From positions 32,862-96,861 of the forward strand of contig CAIONQ010000090.1 of the NCBI GenBank assembly GCA_903859705.1: 64,000 nt of DNA, read 5' to 3'. Position numbers and translations under genes: made by a program. This document shows, one piece after another, positions 52,585 to 60,186 of this stretch. The notes beneath the pieces were generated by a model, which searched no databases, was not told where the DNA came from, and saw only the letters and a list, made by a program, of their open reading frames with translations. Every line of letters begins with the position of its first letter. Position 1 is the stretch's first letter. This DNA comes from an uncultured Chthonomonas sp. GTDB taxonomy: Bacteria; Armatimonadota; Chthonomonadetes; Chthonomonadales; Chthonomonadaceae.

Positions 52585-53403
52585 CTACGCTTCACCCATA
52601 AGCACTTTGCGTGCCAGTTTCCTGTACCCATCCGATAGCAGATCCGCCATGTTCTTTACATCCTCAGCGTTGTAGGACAAGAGGGTCTCGAGTGAGGCTT
52701 CATGCCCCATACGGTACTGCTGCCACAACCGAACGGCATCCAGGCCCGAGAGGCCGGTGGTACTGTTGGAGCGGCTAATGCCCATCTGGTGCTCAATACT
52801 CTTCAGCCCTCCACGGTAACCCAACCTTCTTAGCATGTAGCACAAATCCACATGCAGTTGCGGTAGAGGCAACCTGGGATAGGCCCTGCGAATAAAGGGA
52901 AGGTCGAACCCGGTGCCAAAGAAGGTTACGATCATCGCAGCCTCTTCCAGCGCATCCGGGAATTCATCCATGTTTTGTCCCTGTACAAACTGGTACATTT
53001 TGCGGCCATCGTAAAGGCCAATTACAGTAATATCGTTAGGCCCGTTCCCACCATTTGTTTCGATATCCAGAAAAGCCAGCCGATGCCCAAATGCTGGCAC
53101 GGCTCGCCAGTGTTCTGCGGCAGGCAGTGCCTCGGCAAACCATGCAAAATCCTCATCCTGCAGCCTATCCACAGATTCCTGAACTGTCTCGGTGAGCATG
53201 GTGCGCTGCAACGCGCTCAGTGGCCAGCTCTCCTCATCGGCTTCCAGGTACTCCTGCCAATTGCGTGCCCCGGCCTCCCACAAACGAAGCTCTGTGTTGC
53301 GGCCGATGCCCTTTGCGTGGATAAACGTTGATTCCAGCATAGATGCTATTGCCGGCACCGTATTGGTATGTACATTTTGATTGGTGCTGTTGCGAGGTGG
53401 CAT
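52585..53403 (-). CDS. RNase H-like (YprB-type) 3'-5' exonuclease
   Basis: A 272-residue protein of the RNase_H_2 / DEDD exonuclease family. The first acidic motif is LAFLDIETNG. Further conserved positions are DITVIGLYDGR, FFGTGFDLPFIRR (motif II) and YNAEDVKNMADLL (motif III, with the catalytic Asp). The segment GYRGGLKSIEHQMGISR is typical of the YprB branch, seen beside helicases in some genomes. No helicase is near. No clear Shine-Dalgarno site precedes the ATG at 53403, and an ATG 21 codons later is an alternative. Confidence 0.85.
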   Translation of the reverse strand: MPPRNSTNQNVHTNTVPAIASMLESTFIHAKGIGRNTELRLWEAGARNWQEYLEADEESWPLSALQRTMLTETVQESVDRLQDEDFAWFAEALPAAEHWRAVPAFGHRLAFLDIETNGGNGPNDITVIGLYDGRKMYQFVQGQNMDEFPDALEEAAMIVTFFGTGFDLPFIRRAYPRLPLPQLHVDLCYMLRRLGYRGGLKSIEHQMGISRSNSTTGLSGLDAVRLWQQYRMGHEASLETLLSYNAEDVKNMADLLSDGYRKLARKVLMGEA

Positions 53404-53447
53404 AGTTGGGGTTCCGTGCGTGCCATCTATGTAACGATGGACGCATG

Positions 53448-53647
53448 TTGTAAAATAAAGTAAACATAAGTATACAACAATGCCCTGCTTTAGACGAAAG
53501 TAGCGGCAATTTGCCTGCCAGAGTATACTATCGGAGCGCTGAACGGCCCCGGAAGTAACAAACCGGGCAGATTGCCGTCGTAATAATTCAGCAACAGATT
53601 CCTTTTACTACCGATACGCCGGCGAAAGCCGGCAGGAGCCTTTCACT
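53448..53647 (+). promoter_or_regulatory. Structured leader upstream of the LolA-like gene
   Basis: A candidate promoter is TTGTAA (53448-53453), 17 bases, TATACA (53471-53476). Downstream, a 12-bp helix with one G-T pair can form between 53504-53515 (CGGCAATTTGCC) and 53566-53577 (GGCAGATTGCCG). A rival hairpin pairs CCCGG (53548-53552) with CCGGG (53563-53567) and shares bases 53566-53567 with the first, so they exclude each other. A GCCGGC-GAAA-GCCGGC stem-loop (53618-53633) directly abuts the ribosome site AGGAG (53634-53638). The leader may control translation; the ligand is unknown. Confidence 0.5.
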
Positions 53648-54442
53648 ATGTGCGTAACCACTCCCGTCTGCGCAGCATATCAGCGCCTTCGCTCAGGCAG
53701 CATTGCAGCGATAGCAGCCCTTGTTTTGCTATCCTATCCATCCGTTTCCAGGGCGCAGGGCGGCAAAGTCAGCAGCGATATTAACGATTACATCTGCTCT
53801 AAGCTGGATGACTTCACCGGTGTAATGAAGGTTGTGGCCCATGATGATGAGGCCGGCGGCAAGATCAATAAAGACTTCCCAATGATCTACCAGCTTAAGG
53901 GCGATGTGAAGGTTCAGTACAAAGAAGAGAACCACCTGCGCCTGGATGCGCGCCTGAAAACGGCGAACGTCATTTTTATTGTGAATGGCACAAAGCAGGT
54001 AGTACTTGCAAAATCGATTGGCCTGCATACTGTAAACGACCTGGGACCAAACCCCGGTAAGCGTAAAACCCTGCTGGATGTTGGCATGGTTTCTAAGGGC
54101 TACCTCAGCTACTCCAACGTTGAGTTTAAGGGTGCAGTAAACTATCAGGGCGTGATGTGTGGCAAGTTCAAGATGTGGTACAAGGACAAAACCGATACTT
54201 CGTTCCGCCTTGTATGGATAGATCCTAAAACAAAGATCACCCTGAAGCGCGAAGATTACAGCCAGCTGGGCAAGCTGAACGCCACCTACACGTACATGAA
54301 CCCGGTTGAAATTGTGCCTGGCATCTGGTTCCCCAGCCATGTGGCTGCCGCAAATAATCAGGGACAGAAGGCTGGCGAACTGAGCTACAATGATGTGAAG
54401 GTTAATCAGGGAATTTCAGAAGAAGTTTTCTCTCCGAAGTAG
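53648..54442 (+). CDS. Exported LolA-like beta-sheet protein
   Basis: A 264-residue protein with a signal peptide (SIAAIAALVLLSYPSVSRAQ). The mature protein has the half-barrel pattern of LolA/outer-membrane lipoprotein-sorting relatives, with repeated strands such as GDVKVQYKEENHLRLDAR, FKMWYKDKTDTSFRLVWID and KLNATYTYMNPVEIVPGIWF. The C-terminal segment YNDVKVNQGISEEVF resembles the family end. AGGAG precedes the ATG, next to the leader hairpin. Such proteins carry lipids or lipoproteins in the periplasm; the cargo is not known. Confidence 0.75.
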   Translation: MCVTTPVCAAYQRLRSGSIAAIAALVLLSYPSVSRAQGGKVSSDINDYICSKLDDFTGVMKVVAHDDEAGGKINKDFPMIYQLKGDVKVQYKEENHLRLDARLKTANVIFIVNGTKQVVLAKSIGLHTVNDLGPNPGKRKTLLDVGMVSKGYLSYSNVEFKGAVNYQGVMCGKFKMWYKDKTDTSFRLVWIDPKTKITLKREDYSQLGKLNATYTYMNPVEIVPGIWFPSHVAAANNQGQKAGELSYNDVKVNQGISEEVFSPK

Positions 54443-54556
54443 CTCGTCAGAAACTTGGCCTTCCGTTCAAGTTGTGAATAGTCTGGCCTCCTCTATGGGC
54501 ATAATGCCTGTGGCAGGGGGCCATTTACTGCATAGAAATTCCTGTTTGTAAATCTC

Positions 54557-55744
54557 ATGAACTCAACCACAATCTGGCCAGAATTCGCCTTTCAGCCCAT
54601 TATAGAATCGCAAGAAGCCGGCTGCTCTGCACGCACCGGGGTGCTTACCCTGCCGCATGCCGTGGCAGAAACACCCGTGTTTATGCCGGTCGGAACGCAG
54701 GCCACTGTAAAGGCCATGACCCCGGCCGAGCTCAAATTGATAGGTTTTCCTATCATCCTTGGCAACACTTACCACCTGCATCTTCGGCCCGGCGAAAAGC
54801 TAATATCGGCTGCTGGCGGCCTTCACAAGTTCCAGGGCTGGGAAGGTGCACTGCTTACAGATAGCGGTGGCTTCCAGGTGTTTAGCCTTACTGGCCTGCG
54901 CCGCATTGGCTCCGATGGGGTACGGTTTCAATCGCACATCGATGGCTCCAGGCATGAGTTCACATCGGAATCTGTAATGCAAATAGAGCGTGATCTTGGC
55001 GCCGATATTATCATGGCGTGGGATGAGTGCGCCCCCTACCCTTCTACGCGTGAATACGCCACAGAGGCCATGGAACGAACGCACCGGTGGGCGGAGCGCT
55101 GCGTGGCCAGTTATATCGCCTCTGGCCGCATGGCAACTAATGGCTGGCCCCAGGCGCTGTTCGCAATTGTTCAGGGCGGCGTGTATCAGGATCTGCGGGA
55201 AGAGAGCGCCAAATTTCTGGTAGATCTGGATCTGCCAGGCTATGCCGTTGGTGGCCTGGCCGTTGGCGAGCCTGTGGAAGAACGCAACATCTCAATTGAA
55301 ACAGTAACTGCCCTGCTACCAGCCACAAAACCACGCTATTTGATGGGCGTTGGCACCCCACTGGATATTTTGAATGCGGTGCAGCGCGGCATAGATATGT
55401 TTGATTGTGTGATGCCAACCCGCAATGCCCGCAATGGGCAGCTCTTTACAGCGGGTGGGGTAATTAACATATTGAACGCCAAACACACCGAGGATTTTGC
55501 CCCAATAGATGAGGCATGCGCCTGCGAAGTTTGCCAGAGGCATTCACGTGCATATCTGCGCCACCTGTTTAAGGCCAACGAGATTATGGCAAGCCGAATT
55601 GCCACCTACCACAACCTCAGCTTTTACTGTAATTTGATGAAAAACATACGGGAAGCGATTTCTGCCGGATGCTTTATGCAGTTCAAAGCCGACTTCGAGG
55701 CGCGATATACGGCCGTTAAAACCGTTAGCGGCGACGCAGTTTAA
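54557..55744 (+). CDS. tgt: tRNA-guanine(34) transglycosylase
   Basis: Exchanges guanine for preQ1 at the wobble position of tRNA. The catalytic Asp pair is in LLTDSGGFQVFSL and GIDMFDCVMPTRNARNG. The zinc site is CACEVC (residues in PIDEACACEVCQ) with the following RHSRAYLRHLFK His. ILGNTYHLHLRPG and SPEDSIR-like surface motifs are also present. Length 395 is slightly longer than usual because of the tail. It follows the LolA-like gene after about 115 bases with no clear terminator. Queuosine-precursor genes are not in the window. Confidence 0.97.
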   Translation: MNSTTIWPEFAFQPIIESQEAGCSARTGVLTLPHAVAETPVFMPVGTQATVKAMTPAELKLIGFPIILGNTYHLHLRPGEKLISAAGGLHKFQGWEGALLTDSGGFQVFSLTGLRRIGSDGVRFQSHIDGSRHEFTSESVMQIERDLGADIIMAWDECAPYPSTREYATEAMERTHRWAERCVASYIASGRMATNGWPQALFAIVQGGVYQDLREESAKFLVDLDLPGYAVGGLAVGEPVEERNISIETVTALLPATKPRYLMGVGTPLDILNAVQRGIDMFDCVMPTRNARNGQLFTAGGVINILNAKHTEDFAPIDEACACEVCQRHSRAYLRHLFKANEIMASRIATYHNLSFYCNLMKNIREAISAGCFMQFKADFEARYTAVKTVSGDAV

Positions 55745-55850
55745 GTTTTTGCCTGTTTTCGACAGAGCGATGATTACAATTAGTCATAATTTAGTGTAAG
55801 CTACCGTTACTTTGCAAGGTATTTCCACGCCTTGGCCGGGTTGAAGCGTT

Positions 55851-55910
55851 GCAATAGGAGGCTGCAGTAGGCACACCGTGCACCAGAGGCCTCCTGGAGA
55901 CCAATATTGC
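55851..55910 (+). promoter_or_regulatory. Nested inverted repeats in the leader of the prepilin-like gene
   Basis: GCAATA (55851-55856) pairs with TATTGC (55905-55910), and GGAGGC (55857-55862) pairs with GCCTCC (55889-55894). A small hairpin GCAC-acc-GTGC is nested between them. The element lies 40-100 bases before the ATG at 55951 and could be a structured 5' leader. No known riboswitch consensus is recognised. Confidence 0.4.
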
Positions 55911-55950
55911 GTTGAATTCCACAACTATCCGGTGCCACTGGGAGTACATT

Positions 55951-56883
55951 ATGCGAACAAAATTTGTGTTCGGGTTGGTTGCCCTGCTTTTGGGAGCCCC
56001 TGGTTTTAAGCATGCTCAAAATGCCCCAGACGTATCCAGTCCACGCGCTACAGTGCTTTCGATGATTACAGCCTATGGGCACCACGATTCTGCAGGTATG
56101 GCAAAGTGTATTGAAGGTGGTGTGTCGGGAGAGTTACCTGCAGAAATGCTCATTGCAGAGATTACTTCTTACACCAGTGCCGAAAAGGATCAAATAATAG
56201 AAATCACGGGTGATTCTGCCCGCGTAGCTGTGAAATATGAAGTGGGAATCGCGCTCGGAGGCGGAGTCACAAAATCAACTGTAATCTTTGTCGATATGTT
56301 TGCGCTCCACAAATCAGATGCCGGGTGGCTGATTGTGCCCGAGAAGCTTTCTAACGAAGCGGGTGGAACTTTACCGCTGGCGACGCGCCCCCTATCCCTG
56401 ATTGCTTCCCTACTTGGCCCAGACCCGGGTTATCGAAATGCTCTTACCAGGAGCAAGAAGCAGGCGGCAGAGGCAGGCTGCCTTAGCAACACAAAAGAAA
56501 TTGCCCTTGGTACCCTGATGTATGTTCAGGATTACGATGAAGTATTGCCAAGATCTGCGGCGGGCTACAACAGGCTCATCGCACCCTATGTCAAGAACGA
56601 CGATATGTTCCGATGTGCGCAGGATGCTAAAGGAACCATCTCTTACAGCATGAACGTCAACCTGCAAAACCGCTCGTTTGCAGATGTTGAAAATCCTGCC
56701 CGCACTGTGCTGTTTTACGAAGGCAAGAATGGCGTTGTTAATTACAGGCACGAGGGACGCGTGGCTATAGCAACAGTTGATGGCCATGCAAAACTGATGA
56801 CTGAAACCGAAGTGAAGGCTTTGATCTGGAAACTGGCTCCCCCTGTACAAAAGAAGGTACCCACAAAGAAGCGTAAACATTAA
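55951..56883 (+). CDS. Exported protein with prepilin-type C-terminal domain
   Basis: The ATG at 55951 has GGGAG six bases upstream. The 310-residue product has a normal signal peptide (FVFGLVALLLGAPGF) and not a prepilin cleavage site. Residues 30-150 form an NTF2/SnoaL-like alpha-beta domain (RATVLSMITAYGHHDSAGMA, VIFVDMFALHKSDAGWLIVP). Residues 165-290 resemble the C-terminal domain of the abundant prepilin family in Armatimonadota: CLSNTKEIALGTLMYVQDYD, the APYVKNDDMFRCAQD and the VATVDGHAKL motifs. This combination suggests a soluble pilin-like domain used as a periplasmic module. Function unknown. Confidence 0.8.
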   Translation: MRTKFVFGLVALLLGAPGFKHAQNAPDVSSPRATVLSMITAYGHHDSAGMAKCIEGGVSGELPAEMLIAEITSYTSAEKDQIIEITGDSARVAVKYEVGIALGGGVTKSTVIFVDMFALHKSDAGWLIVPEKLSNEAGGTLPLATRPLSLIASLLGPDPGYRNALTRSKKQAAEAGCLSNTKEIALGTLMYVQDYDEVLPRSAAGYNRLIAPYVKNDDMFRCAQDAKGTISYSMNVNLQNRSFADVENPARTVLFYEGKNGVVNYRHEGRVAIATVDGHAKLMTETEVKALIWKLAPPVQKKVPTKKRKH

Positions 56884-57018
56884 TGCGCCATCCCTGGCGA
56901 AAACCATGCTTGATGGCAAATATGAATGGAGTTGGCAGGAAAAAAGGGGACGGCTGTTCAAAAGCCCAACCAGAGACGGAGCTTCAATACGCAGGGCTGC
57001 CGTTACTGAGGAGAGAAA

Positions 57019-58329
57019 ATGTCGAAACGAGGGTTAAGGCCACTTTTCGGGGCCTTCGCGTCGATGCTTCTTTTGCTTGGCGCAGGAAGCGCTGTAAGAG
57101 CAGAAGATACCGGCATCAAACCCACACCGCGTGGGTTTAAGAAAGCTTTTGATGGCGAAACGCTAAACGGCTGGATTGTTGCCAGTGGCGATAAGAGCGG
57201 CTATGTTCCGAACCACGGAGTGCTGCAGTGCCGCCCAACGGCTGGCAACCTGTTCCTGGATAAGCAGTACTCAGACTTCGTTTTCCAGTTCGATTTCAAG
57301 CTGGATCACGGAGCAAACAACGGTGTGGGTGTTCGAACCCCATTTAAGGGGGATGCAGCGTACTCAGGCATGGAACTCCAGATTCTGGACGACGATGACC
57401 CCATGTATGCCCACCTGGAACCTGGCCAGTACCACAGCTCAATCTATAAGGTGGTATCCGCAAAGCGCGGTTCACTGAAGCCAGCCGGCGAGTGGAACAC
57501 CGAAGAGATTGTTGCAAAAGGCCGCCACATCAAGATCACCGTCAATGGCATGGTGACTGTAGATGCAGACCTGAACAAGGTTGACGACCCGGAAGTGTTT
57601 GCCATCCACCCAGGCTTTCGCCGCTCGGTGGGTTACCTTGGCTTCCTTGGCCATGGTCCGGCAGAATGCGCATTCCGCAACATCTTTGTTAAAGACCTGA
57701 GCAAGCCCGAACAGGACAACCACGCCCCAGATGGCTTCAAGGCGCTTTTCAATGGCAAGGATCTCAAAGGCTGGAAGGGCCTTGTATCCGATCCGCCACA
57801 CCGCCAGAAGATGACGGCCGAACAGCTTAAAGAGGCAGAGGCGAAAGCCACCGAAGAGGCCCTGAAACACTGGACCGTTAACAATGGCGTGATTGAGTAC
57901 GATGGCAAGAACAACAGCCTTTGCACCGTAAAACCGTACAAGGACTTTGAGCTGCTGGTGGATTGGAAAATCAACGCCAAGGGCGATAGCGGCATCTACC
58001 TGCGCGGCAGCCCCCAGGTTCAGATTTGGGACAACCCGCTGGGCTCTGGCGGACTGTATAACAACCAGAAGAACCCCAGCAACCCCACTGCAGTGGCAGA
58101 TAAGCCCATCGGCGAATGGAACCGGTTCCGCATCCTGATGATCGGTGACAAAGTTACCGTTTACCTCAACGATGTGCTGGTGGTACACAACGTTACCATG
58201 GAAAACTACTGGGAGCGCGATAAGCCGATCTACCCGATTGAGCAAATTGAGCTACAGCATCACGGCGATCATCTTTGGTTCAAGAACATCTACGTTCGCG
58301 AAATCAAAACTGAGGCCGCAAAGAAGTAA
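57019..58329 (+). CDS. Secreted protein with two DUF1080 (3-keto-disaccharide hydrolase) domains
   Basis: A 436-residue exported protein with signal peptide (SMLLLLGAGSAVRA) and GGAG before the ATG. Two concanavalin-like DUF1080 domains follow in tandem. The first (about 38-225) has AFDGETLNGWIVA and FVFQFDFKLDHGANNGVGV. The second (about 240-430) has LFNGKDLKGWKGLV, FELLVDWKINAKGDSGIYLRG and RFRILMIGDKVTVYLNDV. Members of this family act on 3-keto-glycosides or bind carbohydrates. The linker between the domains has a charged helix (TAEQLKEAEAKATEEAL). It ends at a strong terminator. Confidence 0.92.
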   Translation: MSKRGLRPLFGAFASMLLLLGAGSAVRAEDTGIKPTPRGFKKAFDGETLNGWIVASGDKSGYVPNHGVLQCRPTAGNLFLDKQYSDFVFQFDFKLDHGANNGVGVRTPFKGDAAYSGMELQILDDDDPMYAHLEPGQYHSSIYKVVSAKRGSLKPAGEWNTEEIVAKGRHIKITVNGMVTVDADLNKVDDPEVFAIHPGFRRSVGYLGFLGHGPAECAFRNIFVKDLSKPEQDNHAPDGFKALFNGKDLKGWKGLVSDPPHRQKMTAEQLKEAEAKATEEALKHWTVNNGVIEYDGKNNSLCTVKPYKDFELLVDWKINAKGDSGIYLRGSPQVQIWDNPLGSGGLYNNQKNPSNPTAVADKPIGEWNRFRILMIGDKVTVYLNDVLVVHNVTMENYWERDKPIYPIEQIELQHHGDHLWFKNIYVREIKTEAAKK

Positions 58330-58353
58330 GCACGTGCTTGCCTTGAAAGCACC

Positions 58354-58394
58354 AATAATCGCCCGGCGCTGCCAATCAGTGCCGGGCGATTATT
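58354..58394 (+). terminator. Strong 14-bp terminator
   Basis: Perfect arms AATAATCGCCCGGC (58354-58367) and GCCGGGCGATTATT (58381-58394), with TTCTGTGTCTCTTTC after them. It closes the DUF1080 gene. Confidence 0.88.
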
Positions 58395-58591
58395 TTCTGT
58401 GTCTCTTTCCGCCTGAGCCACTGCTTGCCATATTACACCCAACCTAGTCTGGATTGTCTGGGCGGATCGTGCGGCTAAAACAGTCCAGTGGCAAGGAAGT
58501 ACATGGTATTTTGATCATGGTTTGATCTATAATGCCTCGCTAACACTGCAATAGATGCGATTAAAGCGGGTCCGACTTTAAGTTGGTGCAA

Positions 58592-59389
58592 ATGAACGAC
58601 GTTAAGAAGCCCACCTTATCTAACCGCAAATGGTTCAAGCTTGCTGTTTCCCTCGTGACCGTTACGATCATACTCGTATCGGCAAATATCTCATTGATTA
58701 ACCGCGCACAAAGACAGCGAGAGCTGGGCTTAGAGCTCATCCTCGCCATAAAAAATGCTGACTACACTCAGGTCGCGAAACTCCTTATGACAGGAGCTAA
58801 TCCTAACTTTAGTATCGATGTGGCGGAAGTTCTACCGTTTCAGGAGCGCATCCGTCGGCTCTTTCATCCCGCTCATCCCGTTCTGCGTAACACACCAATC
58901 GTATACGCAACCGAGGGCTATACAGACGATGACAACAGGCGAATTCGGCGAAACCAGATTGTACAGGCTCTATTAATTGCCGGTGCAGATCCAACCGCTC
59001 TGCGAGACAATAACCAGTGCTGGGACAATATGTATTACGATGACTGGACCGACGAAACACTCCTACTATTAATTCGCCACAATGCCATTAGAGACGCCAA
59101 GGACGACCTGAAGTGCTATACGCTGAGGCATGTTCGAGAAGCAGTTCGCAACGAAATTTACAAAACGGGCGTCAATTTTAATAATGGGGAAGGGTCCGAT
59201 GACATTCATGCACTGCATTCTTCTGAAGCTCTGGAGTGGTTTCTCTCTCGAGGCGCGGACCCGAATCGCAAAAACCGATTCGGAGTGAGCGAAACCGAAG
59301 CAATACTCAAATCAGCTAAAGATCCACATAGCCTTCCTGAGGATCGGGAAATGTTAAAAGTGCTAAAAAAGTATGGATACGTTAAGTAG
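58592..59389 (+). CDS. Membrane-anchored ankyrin-repeat protein
   Basis: The ATG at 58592 is preferred; TTG and GTG codons just before it are alternatives and no strong ribosome site is seen. The 265-residue product has a basic N-terminus and one membrane segment (LAVSLVTVTIILVSANISLI). Helix-turn-helix ankyrin units follow: AIKNADYTQVAKLLMTGANP, NQIVQALLIAGADP and SEALEWFLSRGADPNRKNR. It would present a binding surface in the periplasm. Its codon use and base composition look more AT-rich than its neighbours, so it may have arrived by transfer; that impression needs calculation. Confidence 0.75.
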   Translation: MNDVKKPTLSNRKWFKLAVSLVTVTIILVSANISLINRAQRQRELGLELILAIKNADYTQVAKLLMTGANPNFSIDVAEVLPFQERIRRLFHPAHPVLRNTPIVYATEGYTDDDNRRIRRNQIVQALLIAGADPTALRDNNQCWDNMYYDDWTDETLLLLIRHNAIRDAKDDLKCYTLRHVREAVRNEIYKTGVNFNNGEGSDDIHALHSSEALEWFLSRGADPNRKNRFGVSETEAILKSAKDPHSLPEDREMLKVLKKYGYVK

Positions 59390-59463
59390 CGTTCTATGAA
59401 CTAATCGCCCCACCCGGCATATCTCGGGCGGGGCCATTGTGTTTTGGTTGCGAAGAAAGGTTG

Positions 59464-60186
59464 CTACCTGAGAGCGGTAGTTTCAGCACATACAGCTGCA
59501 ATGTACCCTACCGGTGCGGCAAGCATCCGTATCTGCCATCGTTTGGTCTCCGCAGGCTCGGCGGGGACTACAATTCTGGCGTTGTCATTGTCAAACGATA
59601 ACTCACACTTGTTTAGTCCTGCAGAAATCCCCGTTCCTCTGGCCTTTAAGTACGCTTCTTTGCAGGTCCATAGCCGGTAAAACCGCTCCACCTGTTCTTC
59701 ATGCGTCTTCAACGCCAACAGTTCTTCGGTTTCGGCCGCTGTGAAAAAGCTGCGGGCAATACCGGCGATTTCAGTGCGTGGGTCTACCTCTTCAATATCT
59801 ATACCAACACTGCCCTGCGTTGTAACTGCGAGTAGTGCGATGTTGTGAGAGTGACTGAGGTTAAATTCTGGCCCCCGGGCTACAACTGGTTTGCCCTTTT
59901 CGCCGTACTCAAACCGAATTCCAGCAGGGGCTGCTTGCATCCAGCTTCCCAGTATAGTGCGCAGGGCTGCCCTGCCTGCCGCAAAGCGCGCCGCATGATA
60001 TTCTCGTACAAAGCGAGCGGCACGGGCTTTTTCTTCTTCAGACAGCAGTGCCAGAGCCCTCCCCTGATCTTCTGCATTGAGATCCAGCTTGAAGCGATAG
60101 ATGGATACACTGCCAATGTTCAACCACGCGGTTTCGCCATTGGGTATCCCCTGTGGCCATTGATCGGAAGTTTGGGGTAGCGCCAT
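59464..60186 (-). CDS. Sfp-type 4'-phosphopantetheinyl transferase
   Basis: Transfers the phosphopantetheine arm of CoA to carrier proteins. The 240-residue length and the motifs FNLSHSHNIALLAV, GSVGIDIEEVDP and RLWTCKEAYLKARGTG (with the Mg-binding Asp/Glu and catalytic Lys) put it in the Sfp family, which is larger than AcpS. The ATG overlaps the stop of the large DUF6259-like gene by one base. No polyketide, peptide synthetase or carrier gene is present, so it may serve as the housekeeping holo-ACP synthase. Confidence 0.93.
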   Translation of the reverse strand: MALPQTSDQWPQGIPNGETAWLNIGSVSIYRFKLDLNAEDQGRALALLSEEEKARAARFVREYHAARFAAGRAALRTILGSWMQAAPAGIRFEYGEKGKPVVARGPEFNLSHSHNIALLAVTTQGSVGIDIEEVDPRTEIAGIARSFFTAAETEELLALKTHEEQVERFYRLWTCKEAYLKARGTGISAGLNKCELSFDNDNARIVVPAEPAETKRWQIRMLAAPVGYIAAVCAETTALR

